A DNA stretch of 64,000 bases from NCBI GenBank assembly GCA_016868035.1, contig VGID01000010.1, forward strand, positions 24,850 to 88,849, written 5' to 3'. A program made the translations under genes and the position numbers. This stretch comes from Betaproteobacteria bacterium (GTDB taxonomy: Bacteria > Pseudomonadota > Gammaproteobacteria > Burkholderiales > SG8-41). Every line of letters starts with the position of its first letter. Position 1 is the stretch's first letter. The notes under the pieces were generated by a model. That model worked only from the letters and a program-made list of their open reading frames with translations. It ran no database searches and was not told the origin of the DNA. Of the stretch, positions 20,074-30,131 are shown piece by piece.

Positions 20074-21038
20074 TCGCGCCGCTCCTTCGCACCGTCCCGC
20101 GGGTGGTTGATGCCGCGGGTGATCGCGAGCGCCACCTCGAGCGCGCGTTTGCCGTCCTCCCCGGACACGACCGGGGCTCCCCCTTCGCGCACCGCGCGCG
20201 CGAAGGCGCGTACTTCCTCCATCAGCAGGTCCGCCTCGCCGAAGCTCCGCTCATCGAGCTCGAGCCGCGGCTCCCCGCCCGCGCCCCGCGCCCGCTTCCA
20301 GTGCACGAGGCGCCGCTCGTTGTAGTCGATCGAGAGATAGCCGTCGCGCTGGAACACGCGGATCTTGCGCATCGCGGCCTGGCTCACGCGGCTCGCGGTG
20401 ACGTTCGCCACGCAGCCGCTCGCGAACTCGAGGCGCGCGTGCGCGATGTCCACGTCGTCGGTAAGCACCGGGAAGCCGGTGGGGCGGATGTCCGCGATTC
20501 CGCTGCGGACGAGATTGAGAATGATGTCGATGTCGTGAATCATGAGATCAAGGACCACGTTGACGTCGGTACCCCGCGGCTTGAACGGCGCGAGCCGGTG
20601 GGACTCGATGAACAGCGGCTCGTCGAGCAGCGCCTGCGCCGCCACGATCGCGGGATTGAACCGTTCCACATGGCCCACCTGCAGAACGCGCCCCTTCTCC
20701 GCCGCCAGCCGGATCAGCGCGGCGGCCTCCTCGGCGGTCTGGCTGACCGGCTTCTCCACCAGCACGTGCACGCCGGCCTCGAGGCATGCCTGCGCGACCG
20801 GAAAATGGTACTCGGTAGACACCACGATGGAAGCAAGGTCCACCCCGGGCAGCACCGACCGCAAGTCAGTCGCGGATCGCACGTTGAGCTCGGCGCCGAC
20901 GTGCGCGGCGCGCGCACCGTCGCTGTCCACCACTGCCACCAGTTCCACGTCCGGCAGCGCCATGTATTTCTGCGCGTGGAACCGCCCGAGATAGCCCACG
21001 CCGATCACCGCCGCCCGCAACTTGCGCTCAGGCTTCAT
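20070..21038 (-). CDS. Gfo/Idh/MocA family NAD(P)-dependent oxidoreductase (GnnA candidate)
   Basis: AVIGVGYLGRFHAQKYMALPDVELVAVVD; VEKPVSQTAEEA; VGHVERFNPA. Confidence 0.9.
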   Translation of the reverse strand: MKPERKLRAAVIGVGYLGRFHAQKYMALPDVELVAVVDSDGARAAHVGAELNVRSATDLRSVLPGVDLASIVVSTEYHFPVAQACLEAGVHVLVEKPVSQTAEEAAALIRLAAEKGRVLQVGHVERFNPAIVAAQALLDEPLFIESHRLAPFKPRGTDVNVVLDLMIHDIDIILNLVRSGIADIRPTGFPVLTDDVDIAHARLEFASGCVANVTASRVSQAAMRKIRVFQRDGYLSIDYNERRLVHWKRARGAGGEPRLELDERSFGEADLLMEEVRAFARAVREGGAPVVSGEDGKRALEVALAITRGINHPRDGAKERRE

Positions 21039-21891
21039 GCTCGGTCTCCGGACGGGCGGGCCGCTGCGCCCCTGCTGGTATCTTGTAGCGGTTGTAGCTC
21101 CATAGGTACTGCGCCGGGTGCCGCCGCACCAGCGCCTCGATCGCCCGGTTGAGCGCGGGCTCGTCGAGCTCGTCCGGCAGACGCTGCAAGTGCAGCCGGT
21201 AGCCGGCGCCCGCAGGCAGGCGCTCGGCGAACGCCATGATCGCGGCGGCCCCGCTCGTCTGCTGCAAGCGTCGCACGAGCGTCATGGTATAGGCAGGCCG
21301 CCCGAAAAAGTCCGCCCACACTCCCTCGCCCACGCCCGGCGCCTGGTCCGGGAGCACCCCGATGGCCTCCCCGCGCGCGAGAGCCTTGTAGAGCATGCGC
21401 ACGCCTCTCAGAGTGGCAGGCGCCACCCGCATCTGCCAGCGGCTGCGCCCCGCCACCATCAGCGGCTCGAGCCACCGCAGCTTGGGCGGGCGGTAGAGCA
21501 CGGTGAGCGGCAGCCGCTGCGCGCCGTAGATCGCCGCGACCTCGAAACAGCCAAGATGCGGCGTAACAAAGATGATCCCCCTGCCCGCCGCGCGCGCGGC
21601 CTCCGCCTGTTCCCAACCGCGGCATTCGACCACCGCGCGCGCCACGTTCTCGTCTTTGCCAAACCACACCGCGATCAATTCCGTCACTCCCTTGCCGGTC
21701 TCCGCTACGACCTGCCTGAGCAGCGCGCGGCAGGCGGCCTCGTCGCACACACCGCTCGAATAGAGATTCTCCCGCAGGCGCGCGGCATACACGGGGGAAG
21801 CCAAGTAGACGAGCCAGCCGAGCGCCGTGCCCGCGCGGTGCAGCCACGCCAGCGGTACCCGCGCGAGCAGCCGCAGCAGTCCAGTCAGCAT
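21028..21891 (-). CDS. LpxL-type lysophospholipid/lipid A acyltransferase
   Basis: [42 protein letters not shown]. Confidence 0.88.
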   Translation of the reverse strand: MLTGLLRLLARVPLAWLHRAGTALGWLVYLASPVYAARLRENLYSSGVCDEAACRALLRQVVAETGKGVTELIAVWFGKDENVARAVVECRGWEQAEAARAAGRGIIFVTPHLGCFEVAAIYGAQRLPLTVLYRPPKLRWLEPLMVAGRSRWQMRVAPATLRGVRMLYKALARGEAIGVLPDQAPGVGEGVWADFFGRPAYTMTLVRRLQQTSGAAAIMAFAERLPAGAGYRLHLQRLPDELDEPALNRAIEALVRRHPAQYLWSYNRYKIPAGAQRPARPETEHEA

Positions 21892-21959
21892 GGATTTTGT
21901 TTTTTAAATCGGGGCTTATCTGTTATTCTATGCGCCTTTTCCCGTTCCCGAAACAAAAA

Positions 21960-23126
21960 ATGAGCGATTTCCTATTCACGTCGGAATCCGTTTCCGAAGG
22001 CCATCCCGACAAGGTCGCCGACGCCATCTCCGACGCCGTGCTCGACGCGGTGCTGGCGCAGGACAAGAGCGGGCGCGTTGCCGCAGAAACGCTGGTGGCC
22101 ACGGGCCTCGTCGTCATGGCGGGGCAGATCACCACCGGCGCGAACGTAAATTACGGCGAGCTCGCGCGCGAAGTCATCAAGCGCATCGGCTACGACGACT
22201 CCTCGATCGGGTTCGACTACCGCTCGTGCGCGGTGCTCATCGCGTTCGACAAGCAGTCGGCCGACATCAAGCAAGGCGTCGACGAGGGCACCGGCCTCGA
22301 TCTCGAGCAGGGCGCGGGCGACCAGGGCCTGATGTACGGCTTTGCGTGCGACGAGACGGCGCAGCTGATGCCGATGCCGATCTACTACGCGCACCGCCTG
22401 ATGGAGCGGCATTCGGAGCTGCGCCGCGACGGGCGCTTGCCGTGGCTGCGGCCCGACGCGAAATCGCAGGTGTCGGTACGCTACGTCGAGGGCAAGCCGC
22501 ACCACATCGACACCGTCGTCATCTCGACTCAGCACCGCGAGGACATCTCCCACGAGCCTCTCACCGAGGCGGTGATCGAGGAGATCGTGAAGCCGGTGCT
22601 GCCGAAGAACATGGTCACGAAGGACACGCGCTACCTGATCAATCCCACCGGCCGCTTCGTGATCGGCGGGCCGCTCGGCGATACCGGGTTGACCGGGCGC
22701 AAGATCATCGTCGACACCTACGGCGGCTACTCGCGCCACGGCGGGGGCGCGTTCTCCGGCAAGGATCCTTCCAAGGTCGACCGGTCGGCCGCGTACGCCG
22801 CGCGCCATGTCGCCAAGAACATCGTCGCCGCGGGGCTTGCGAAGAAGTGCGAGATCCAGGTCGCCTACGCCATCGGCGTGGCGCGGCCGGTGAGCGTGCT
22901 GGTCGACACCTTCGGCACCGGCAAGATCCCCGACGAGAAGATCGCCGCGCTGGTCGGCAAGCACTTCGACCTGCGGCCCAAGGGCATCATCCACGCGCTG
23001 AACCTCCTGCGTCCGATCTATTCGAAAACCGCGGCCTACGGGCACTTCGGGCGCGACGAGCCGGAGTTCACGTGGGAGGCGACCGATAAAGCCGCAGCAC
23101 TCAAGGCCGACGCGGGCATCAGGTAG
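21960..23126 (+). CDS. metK: S-adenosylmethionine synthetase
   Basis: [51 protein letters not shown]. Confidence 0.98.
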   Translation: MSDFLFTSESVSEGHPDKVADAISDAVLDAVLAQDKSGRVAAETLVATGLVVMAGQITTGANVNYGELAREVIKRIGYDDSSIGFDYRSCAVLIAFDKQSADIKQGVDEGTGLDLEQGAGDQGLMYGFACDETAQLMPMPIYYAHRLMERHSELRRDGRLPWLRPDAKSQVSVRYVEGKPHHIDTVVISTQHREDISHEPLTEAVIEEIVKPVLPKNMVTKDTRYLINPTGRFVIGGPLGDTGLTGRKIIVDTYGGYSRHGGGAFSGKDPSKVDRSAAYAARHVAKNIVAAGLAKKCEIQVAYAIGVARPVSVLVDTFGTGKIPDEKIAALVGKHFDLRPKGIIHALNLLRPIYSKTAAYGHFGRDEPEFTWEATDKAAALKADAGIR

Positions 23127-23167
23127 CGGGCGAGCCCGCACCGTGGCCGGTTGGCCGACGCTTCGTG

Positions 23168-23173
23168 TATAAT
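23168..23173 (+). promoter_or_regulatory. Putative -10 element TATAAT upstream of the SAH riboswitch
   Basis: CGTGTATAATTCGC; aptamer P1 begins about 7 nt downstream; no clear -35. Confidence 0.55.
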
Positions 23174-23179
23174 TCGCTT

Positions 23180-23241
23180 CGCTGAGGAGCGTTGCGACCG
23201 GGCAGTCCCCGGCCAGGCTCAGCGAAAATCAACGGCGCTCG
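23180..23241 (+). ncRNA. SAH riboswitch, copy 1
   Basis: cgctGAGGAGCGTTGCGACC..GGCCAGGCTCagcg..AACGGCGCTC; P1 CGCTGAG/CTCAGCG, P2 CCGGG/CCCGG, pseudoknot GAGCGT/GCGCTC. Confidence 0.92.
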
Positions 23242-23270
23242 CATCGGAAACGATGCGGGCGTTTTTTCTT
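23236..23270 (+). terminator. Intrinsic terminator overlapping the pseudoknot strand of SAH aptamer 1
   Basis: CGCTCGCATC-GGAAAC-GATGCGGGCG followed by TTTTTTCTTT. Confidence 0.85.
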
Positions 23271-23278
23271 TATGGCTC

Positions 23279-23348
23279 CCCGAGGGGCGCTGCGACCAGG
23301 ACGGCCTGGCCAGGCTCGGGAGCGGGCCGTGTCGCGGGAACGGCGCCC
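23279..23348 (+). ncRNA. SAH riboswitch, copy 2 (tandem)
   Basis: cccGAGGGGCGCTGCGACC..GGCCAGGCTCggg..AACGGCGCCC; P1 CCCGAG/CTCGGG, P2 CCAGG/CCTGG, pseudoknot GGGCGC/GCGCCC. Confidence 0.9.
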
Positions 23349-23369
23349 GTTATTTGAGGACCTTCACCC

Positions 23370-24788
23370 ATGAACGCTGTCGTATCGAAATCGCATTCCC
23401 CCGACTACCACGTCGCCGACATCGGCCTGGCGGACTTCGGCCGCAAGGAGATCGCGATCGCGGAGACCGAGATGCCGGGCCTCATGGCGCTGCGCGAGGA
23501 GCACAAGGGCCGCCAGCCGCTGAAGGGCGCGCGCATCGCCGGCTCGCTGCACATGACGGTCCAGACGGCGGTGCTGATCGAAACGCTCGCCAAGCTCGGC
23601 GCGGAGGTGCGCTGGGCCTCGTGCAACATCTTCTCGACGCAGGACCACGCGGCGGCCGCGATCGCGGCCGCGGGCATCCCCGTGTTCGCCTACAAGGGCG
23701 AGAGCCTCGAGGAGTACTGGGAGTTCACCCACCGCATCTTCGAATGGGCCGACGGCGGCACGCCCAACATGATCCTCGACGACGGCGGGGACGCGACGCT
23801 GCTCGCAATCCTGGGCGCCAAAGCCGAGAAGGACTCCTCGGCGATCGGACGCGGGACGAACGAGGAGGAGCGCGTGCTCTTCAGCGCGATCCGCAAGCGG
23901 CTGGAGAGCAGGCCGGGCTGGTACTCGAAGGTGCTCGCCAACATCCGCGGCGTGACCGAGGAGACCACGACCGGCGTGCACCGCCTCTACCAGATGGAGA
24001 AGGAGGGGCGCCTGCCGTTTCCGGCGATCAACGTCAACGACTCGGTCACGAAGTCGAAGTTCGACAACCTCTACGGCTGCCGCGAATCGCTGGTGGACGG
24101 CATCAAGCGCGCGACCGACGTGATGATCGCGGGCAAGGTGGTGGTGGTCGCGGGCTACGGCGACGTGGGCAAGGGCTGCGCGCAGTCCCTGCGCGGGCTG
24201 GGCGCGATCGTGTGGGTGACCGAGATCGACCCGATCTGCGCGCTGCAGGCGGCCATGGAAGGCTACCGCGTGGTGACGATGGATCACGCCTGCGACAAGG
24301 CGGACATCTTCGTCACCGCCACGGGCAACGTCAACGTGATCACGCACGAGCACATGAAGCGCATGAGGCACAACGCGATTGTCGCGAATATCGGCCACTT
24401 CGATTCCGAGATCGACATTTCCGGCCTGCGGCAATACAAGTGGGAGAACATCAAGCCCCAGGTGGACCACGTGGTTTTCCCCGACGGCAAGCGGCTCATC
24501 GTGCTCGCCGAAGGCCGGCTGGTGAACCTCGGCTGTGCCACCGGCCACCCGAGCTTCGTCATGTCGAGCTCCTTCACGAACCAGGTGCTGGCGCAGATCG
24601 AGCTCTTCGCGAATACCAGCAAGTACCAGAAGAAGGTCTACGTGCTGCCGAAGCAGCTCGACGAGAAAGTGGCGCGCCTGCACCTGAAGAAGCTCGGCGC
24701 CGAGCTCACCGCGCTCAGCGAGGCGCAGTGCCGTTACATCGGCGTCAACATCGACGGACCGTACAAGCCGGACTACTACAGATACTAA
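23370..24788 (+). CDS. ahcY: Adenosylhomocysteinase
   Basis: [34 protein letters not shown]-terminal [11 protein letters not shown]. Confidence 0.98.
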   Translation: MNAVVSKSHSPDYHVADIGLADFGRKEIAIAETEMPGLMALREEHKGRQPLKGARIAGSLHMTVQTAVLIETLAKLGAEVRWASCNIFSTQDHAAAAIAAAGIPVFAYKGESLEEYWEFTHRIFEWADGGTPNMILDDGGDATLLAILGAKAEKDSSAIGRGTNEEERVLFSAIRKRLESRPGWYSKVLANIRGVTEETTTGVHRLYQMEKEGRLPFPAINVNDSVTKSKFDNLYGCRESLVDGIKRATDVMIAGKVVVVAGYGDVGKGCAQSLRGLGAIVWVTEIDPICALQAAMEGYRVVTMDHACDKADIFVTATGNVNVITHEHMKRMRHNAIVANIGHFDSEIDISGLRQYKWENIKPQVDHVVFPDGKRLIVLAEGRLVNLGCATGHPSFVMSSSFTNQVLAQIELFANTSKYQKKVYVLPKQLDEKVARLHLKKLGAELTALSEAQCRYIGVNIDGPYKPDYYRY

Positions 24789-24848
24789 GGCAGAAGGCAG
24801 AAGGCAGAAGGCGACAACGGTACCGCCTTCCGCCTGTTCCTTCATCCT
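24787..24848. repeat. Heptamer inverted repeat locus: (AAGGCAG)x3-4 ... CCGCCTT/CCGCCTG units
   Basis: 24787-24814 starts at the ahcY stop; right arm 24823-24848. Confidence 0.88.
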
Positions 24849-24864
24849 TAGCTCCTCGTCGCGC

Positions 24865-25797
24865 ATGAGCCTCGCCGAAAGACTGCGCTCCACCTCCGGC
24901 ACGGTGCTGCTCTACGGCACCACGCCGCCGCGCGAGGGCGCTCCCGAGGACACCGTGCATTTTGCGGCTGGCAAGCTCGAAGAGCGCATCCGCGGGCTCC
25001 CGCTCGACGGGATCGTCGTCTATGACCTGCAGGACGAGAGCGTGCGCACGAGCGTGCCGCGTCCTTTTCCGTTCTCCCGCACGATCGATCCGCGCGCCTA
25101 TTCCACGCTGCTCGCCACGCTGACCGGAAAAAGCGCGGTGTGCTACAAGTGCATCGGCCAGATGGACGTGGCCGGATGGGATGATTGGCTCACGCGCACG
25201 AGCGCGGATTTCGGCTTGCGGCTCATTTCGATCGTGGGCCGGCCGAGCTCGCGCGGCGCGGCCCACGCGATGTCGCTCACGCGCGCTTTCGACGTCGCTG
25301 CGGCGCACCCGGCCCGCTTCCAGCTCGGAGCCGTGGCCATTGCCGAGCGGCATTCGGGCGCGGACGAGAGCCGGCGCATGCTCGAGAAGATCGCCCACGG
25401 CTGTGCGTTCTTCGTGTCGCAGGCGGTCTACGACCCCGAGCCCACGATCCGCCTGCTCACGAATTACCTGCGCGGCTGCCGCGAGTCCGGCATCGCGCCG
25501 CGCCGCGTGGTGCTCACGTTCTCGCCCTGCGGCCGGGACAAGACGATGGCGTTCATCAAATGGCTGGGAATATCCGTGCCGGTGGAAACCGAGCGCGCAA
25601 TCCTGTCGGCATCCCGGCCCGTCGCGAAATCCATCGAGATCTGCCGCGAGAACCTGCTGCGGATACTCGACCAGGATGATGCCGGCGCCCTGCCGCTCGG
25701 CCTGAACATCGAGAGCGTTTCGATCAACCGGGAGGAAATCGACGCCTCGGTGGATCTTTTTCACGCGCTCGCGGAGGTCCTGCGGCGCGCGCGTTAG
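24865..25797 (+). CDS. Divergent methylenetetrahydrofolate reductase-like protein
   Basis: 310 aa following ahcY; TIM-barrel-like motifs (GCAFFVSQAVYDPEPT, GLNIESVSINREEI); N-terminal LLYGTTPPREG in place of EFFPP. Confidence 0.6.
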   Translation: MSLAERLRSTSGTVLLYGTTPPREGAPEDTVHFAAGKLEERIRGLPLDGIVVYDLQDESVRTSVPRPFPFSRTIDPRAYSTLLATLTGKSAVCYKCIGQMDVAGWDDWLTRTSADFGLRLISIVGRPSSRGAAHAMSLTRAFDVAAAHPARFQLGAVAIAERHSGADESRRMLEKIAHGCAFFVSQAVYDPEPTIRLLTNYLRGCRESGIAPRRVVLTFSPCGRDKTMAFIKWLGISVPVETERAILSASRPVAKSIEICRENLLRILDQDDAGALPLGLNIESVSINREEIDASVDLFHALAEVLRRAR

Positions 25798-26303
25798 CCG
25801 GCCGGGACGGCGGCGATGACCTCGATCTCGACCAGGAATTCCGGCTCCGCGAGGGCGCTCACCACCAGCAGGGTGTTGGCGGGCGGTGCCTTGAGACTTG
25901 CGTAGCGTGCGGCGCGCGCTTCGCGCAACGGCGCGATGTACGCAGCATCGGTGAGGTATGTCGTCGTCTTGACGACATGGTTCATCCGTGCGCCCGCCGC
26001 GCGCAGCGCGATTTCGATGTTGTCGTAGACCTGGTTCACCTGCGCGCGGAAATCACCGCTTTTCACGCGGTACTCGGCGTCCGCGGGCGTCTGTCCCGAA
26101 AGATAGATCAGCCGCGCACCCTCGACCTCGACCACCTGTGTGAGCCGCCCCTTGTTCCACAGCCCCTGCGGATTGAAGTAGTGGACCCGGTAGCCGGGGG
26201 CGCGGGCGTCCGTGACGGTGTGCCCGCCTACCGCGGCACTCCACATGGTCCAGCGCTGCGTGAGCGGCGCCAACAGATTCTCAAGCACAAGGCGAAGATG
26301 CAT
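25794..26303 (-). CDS. RidA family protein
   Basis: LIYLSGQTPADA; QVYDNIEIALRAAGARMNHVVKTTTYLTD. Confidence 0.85.
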   Translation of the reverse strand: MHLRLVLENLLAPLTQRWTMWSAAVGGHTVTDARAPGYRVHYFNPQGLWNKGRLTQVVEVEGARLIYLSGQTPADAEYRVKSGDFRAQVNQVYDNIEIALRAAGARMNHVVKTTTYLTDAAYIAPLREARAARYASLKAPPANTLLVVSALAEPEFLVEIEVIAAVPAG

Positions 26304-26437
26304 CGGATACTCCTCGGGGTCGTGATGGGGAAAAAGGTGCCGCGCTTGCGCGCAACCGGAAGGAAAAGTGTATTCTTCCCGCCGGCGCGGTCAAGCGATC
26401 GCGCCGCAGAAGAATCCAACAGACCGGGATCCGAGCC

Positions 26438-27358
26438 ATGACCTTTCACGCCCCGCCCGCCCCGATCGAGGCCGAGCCGTTCGCGGCCCTGCCGCGCGAG
26501 CTCATGCGCAGCGGCCAGCCATCGAGCTGGCTCGACGCGAACCATCCCGGCTCGCAGCTCGGGTGCTTCCTCGAGGGGCCCGCATTCGACCGCGAGGGGT
26601 ATCTCTACGTGGTGGACATTCCCTTCGGGCGCCTGCTGCGCATCTCGCCGCAGGGGCGGTATCAAGTGGCCGTGCAGTACGACGGCTGGCCCAACGGTCT
26701 CGCGATCCACCGCGACGGGCGCGTGTTCATCGCCGACTACCGGCACGGGATCATGGTGTACGAGCCGTCCACGGGGCGCGTCACGCCCCACCTCGCGCAC
26801 CGGCACTCGGAGGGATTCAAAGGAGTGAACGACCTCACGTTCTCCCGCAACGGCGAGCTGTACTTCACGGACCAGGGTCAGACCGGAATACACGATCCGA
26901 CCGGCCGGGTGTACCGGCTGACGGCCGCGGGCAGGCTCGAATTGCTGATTGACAACGGACCGAGCCCCAACGGAATCGCGCTCGCTCCGGACGAGCGCGC
27001 GCTCTTTGTCGCCATGACGCGCGCGAACTGCATGTGGCACCTACCCCTGCGCGGAGGCGGCGTCTCGAAAGCGGGCGTTTTCGCCTACTTGCCCGGCATG
27101 CACGGCCCGGACGGGCTCGCGGTGGACGAGGCCGGCAATCTCGCTGTCGCCCACGCGCGCGCGGGGATCGTGTGGCTGCTGAGCCCGCTGGGCGAGCCGC
27201 TCTACCGCATCCAGGCGAAGGACGGCCAGGGACGGTTCACCAACATCGCCTACGGCGGGGCCGATCGCAAGACGCTCTATATCACCGACTCGTACCGCAG
27301 CACCGTGTTCAGGGCGGAAATGCCCGTTGCGGGCCTGAAGCTCTACTCGCACTCGTAG
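26438..27358 (+). CDS. SMP-30/gluconolactonase/LRE family protein
   Basis: EGPAFDREGYLYVVDIPFGRLLRIS; NDLTFSRNGELYFTDQG. Confidence 0.88.
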   Translation: MTFHAPPAPIEAEPFAALPRELMRSGQPSSWLDANHPGSQLGCFLEGPAFDREGYLYVVDIPFGRLLRISPQGRYQVAVQYDGWPNGLAIHRDGRVFIADYRHGIMVYEPSTGRVTPHLAHRHSEGFKGVNDLTFSRNGELYFTDQGQTGIHDPTGRVYRLTAAGRLELLIDNGPSPNGIALAPDERALFVAMTRANCMWHLPLRGGGVSKAGVFAYLPGMHGPDGLAVDEAGNLAVAHARAGIVWLLSPLGEPLYRIQAKDGQGRFTNIAYGGADRKTLYITDSYRSTVFRAEMPVAGLKLYSHS

Positions 27359-27410
27359 GCTCGCGCGGCGCTCGCCGGGCGCACGGCGTCCGCGAGTCCC
27401 GAAAACGAAA

Positions 27411-27431
27411 CCGGCCGCACGAGGCGGCCGG
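27411..27431 (-). terminator. Probable intrinsic terminator for the aminotransferase gene
   Basis: CCGGCCGC/GCGGCCGG hairpin followed on the minus strand by TTTCGTTTT. Confidence 0.6.
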
Positions 27432-27453
27432 CCGGCGGGGAGAGAACTTCCGT

Positions 27454-28983
27454 TCAGGCCGCAGCCTTCGCGGCAGCGGCCTTGCTCTTCGCCTTGGCCT
27501 GCGCGGCCCGGGTATGCATCGAAGCGTACGCATCGTGGGCCGCCGCCTCCGCGTCGCCCACGTGCACCGGCAGGCCCATGTCGGAGAGCACAGAGCCCAG
27601 CGCCGCGAGGCAGAGCATGACGTTGTCGGGCCGGCACGAGTAGCCCATGATTCCGAAGCGCCAGATCTTGCCCTTGAGCGGCCCGAGACCCGCTCCGATC
27701 TCGATATTGAATTCGGCGAGCAGCGTCTTCCTCACCTCCTCCTCGTTGACGCCCTCGGGGCAGACCACCGCGTTCATCTGCGGCAGCTGGAAGGGCTCCT
27801 TCACCAGAAATTTCAGCCCCATGGCTTCGAGCCCGGCCTTGAGCGCGACATGGTGGCGCCGGTGGCGCGCCCAGCAGTTGTCCAGCCCTTCCTCCTGGAT
27901 CAGCAGCAGCGCCTCGTGCAGCGCAAAGAGCGCGTTGGTCGGCGCGGTATGGTGGTAGGTACGCGTCGTGGCGCCCCAGTACCCGAGCAGCAGGTTCATG
28001 TCCATGAACCAGGAATGGATCTTGTCCTTGCGCGATTTCACGTAATCCACCACGCGGTCCGAAAAGGACACGGGCGAGAGCCCCGGGGTGCACGAAAGGC
28101 ACTTCTGGCTCGCCGAGTAGATCGCGTCGATTCCCCACTCGTCCACCAGCACCGGCGTTCCCGCGAGCGAGGTTACCGCGTCCACGATGGTGAGCGCATC
28201 GTAGCGGTGCGCGATCTCGACCAGGGCCTTTGCATCCGACTGCACGCCGGTCGAGGTCTCCGCGTGAATGAACGCGACCACGCGTGCATCGCGGTTTTTC
28301 CTGAGCGCGTCCTCGAGCTTGTCGGGATCCACCGGATCGCCCCAATTCGCCTCCACCACGACCGGCACGCCGCCCATGCGCTCGACGTTCTCGATCATGC
28401 GCCCGCCGAAGACGCCGTTGCGGCACACGACCACCTTGTCCCCCGGCGCGACCAGGTTGACGAAGCAGTACTCCATGCCGACCGAGCCCGGACCGGAGAG
28501 CGGGAAGGTGAGCGCGCTCTTCGTCTGATAGACGTAGCGCAGCAGCGCTTTCAGCTCCTCCATCATCTCGAGGAAGACCGGATCGAGGTAGCCGATCGCC
28601 GGCTGGCTCATGGTCGTCAACACGCGCGGGTGGATCTCCGTTGGCCCCGGGCCCATGAGGGTGCGCTGCGGCGGGTGGAAGGAGCGGATGCGTTTCGCGG
28701 GCGAAAAATCATTCATGGTGTCGTTCCCCAATAGCAGTGAACCGAACAGGCTTTCTCCGTGCGGCCGCGATTTGAGCCGGATCGGCTTGCGGGAATTGGC
28801 TTCGTTGAGGACGTCGCGTGTGGCGATCTGGCCCGAGCTGAGCGCCTCGACTTCCATCGCCCAGCGCGCCGGGATGTAGCCCGACTTTACCCAGTTGCTG
28901 ACCACCGCGCGGTCCAGGCGCAGCCTGCGCGCGACTTCCGCCTGGCTTCCGAAGAGTGCGACGAGACGCTCTGCGCAATTCAT
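27454..28983 (-). CDS. Serine-glyoxylate-type (class V) aminotransferase with N-terminal Cro/YdaS-like HTH in frame
   Basis: HTH FGSQAEVARRLRLDRAVVSNWVKSGYIP then class V PLP domain (MGPGPTEIHPRVL, SASQKCLSCTPGLSPVSFS); internal ATG at 28716 with GGGGA upstream. Confidence 0.82.
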   Translation of the reverse strand: MNCAERLVALFGSQAEVARRLRLDRAVVSNWVKSGYIPARWAMEVEALSSGQIATRDVLNEANSRKPIRLKSRPHGESLFGSLLLGNDTMNDFSPAKRIRSFHPPQRTLMGPGPTEIHPRVLTTMSQPAIGYLDPVFLEMMEELKALLRYVYQTKSALTFPLSGPGSVGMEYCFVNLVAPGDKVVVCRNGVFGGRMIENVERMGGVPVVVEANWGDPVDPDKLEDALRKNRDARVVAFIHAETSTGVQSDAKALVEIAHRYDALTIVDAVTSLAGTPVLVDEWGIDAIYSASQKCLSCTPGLSPVSFSDRVVDYVKSRKDKIHSWFMDMNLLLGYWGATTRTYHHTAPTNALFALHEALLLIQEEGLDNCWARHRRHHVALKAGLEAMGLKFLVKEPFQLPQMNAVVCPEGVNEEEVRKTLLAEFNIEIGAGLGPLKGKIWRFGIMGYSCRPDNVMLCLAALGSVLSDMGLPVHVGDAEAAAHDAYASMHTRAAQAKAKSKAAAAKAAA

Positions 28984-29098
28984 AGTGATCCCTGCGCTGC
29001 GGAGATTACCATGACAAAATTATTTTGACAAAATGGCGTGGAGGAGACATTACCGACATTAATCAAAGACTTGGGCCGGGAGTGCAGTCGAGATCTTA

Positions 29099-29974
29099 TT
29101 AAAATTCAGCGTGTTGCAGTTGGGAGCCGTATTGGCTTCGGCTCGGCGGCAACCCCACGAAATCGAACGCTTCCGGGTCGAGGAGGTGTGAGGCCCGCAC
29201 GTGGCGCAGGGCGTTGACCATCGTTTCCACCCGGCCCGGGTGGCGCCGCTCCCACTCCCGCAGCAGCGCCTTCATTTCCGCGCGCTTGAGGTTATCCTGC
29301 GACCCGCACAGGTTGCACGGAATGATCGGGAACTGCCGGAGCTCCGCGTACGCCGCGAGATCGCGCTCCTCGCAATATGCGAGCGGCCGGATCACGACGT
29401 GTCGCCCGTCGTCGCTCCTCAGCTTGGGCGGCATCGCCTTCAGCTGCCCGCCGAAGAAGAGGTTCAGCAAGAAGGTCTCGAGGATGTCGTCGCGGTGATG
29501 GCCGAGCGCGATCTTGGTCGCACCGAGCTCCCGCGCCACGCGGTAGAGCACGCCGCGGCGCAGCCGCGAGCACAGCGAGCACATGGTTCTGCCCTCCGGT
29601 ATGACGCGCTTCACCACGCTGTAGGTGTCCTGCTCCACGATCCGGTACGGCACGCCCTGCCGGGCGAGATACTCCGGCAGCACGTGCGCCGGATAGCCGG
29701 GATGCTTCTGGTCGAGGTTGACCGCGACGATGTCGAAACGCACCGGCGCACGGTCACGCAGATAGGTGAGGATGTCGAGCAGCGCATAGCTGTCCTTACC
29801 GCCGGACATGCACACCATCACCTTGTCGCTCCCGGCGATCATGTCGTAATCGACGGCCGCCTCGCCAACGAGACGGCGCAGTCTTTTCACGAGCTTGTTC
29901 GCCTCGTACGAAGCCTTGCGCTCCTCGTTGCTTTTGGGCTGCATGCGTATTACGGTCTGGTCCATGTCGTCCAT
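29099..29974 (-). CDS. ttcA: tRNA 2-thiocytidine(32) synthetase TtcA
   Basis: [15 protein letters not shown]-loop; [17 protein letters not shown]; upstream extension to 30049 is repeat-encoded. Confidence 0.95.
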   Translation of the reverse strand: MDDMDQTVIRMQPKSNEERKASYEANKLVKRLRRLVGEAAVDYDMIAGSDKVMVCMSGGKDSYALLDILTYLRDRAPVRFDIVAVNLDQKHPGYPAHVLPEYLARQGVPYRIVEQDTYSVVKRVIPEGRTMCSLCSRLRRGVLYRVARELGATKIALGHHRDDILETFLLNLFFGGQLKAMPPKLRSDDGRHVVIRPLAYCEERDLAAYAELRQFPIIPCNLCGSQDNLKRAEMKALLREWERRHPGRVETMVNALRHVRASHLLDPEAFDFVGLPPSRSQYGSQLQHAEF

Positions 29975-29978
29975 CCGG

Positions 29979-30131
29979 TAATTCGTTTCTCGATTCTCGT
30001 TTCTCGATTCTCGTTTCTCGTTGTTCGTTGCTCGTGCTTCGACGTTCACTTCAGCCGCCCGCGCCCCCTGAGGAAGGGTTGGGCTGAGAGGTAAGCACGA
30101 GTCACGAGCAACGAGTGACGAGTCACGGGTT
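29979..30131. repeat. Heptamer inverted repeat locus: TTTCTCG/ATTCTCG x8-9 ... CGAGTCA/CGAGCAA x5
   Basis: Left arm about 29979-30041, right arm about 30091-30131. Confidence 0.92.

Noticed and set aside
21972-23141. 389-aa ORF antisense to metK
   Set aside because: Shadow ORF; metK is certain.
23180-23348. tRNA gene or attenuator leader peptide between metK and ahcY
   Set aside because: No T-loop or acceptor pairing; the region is fully explained by two SAH aptamers.
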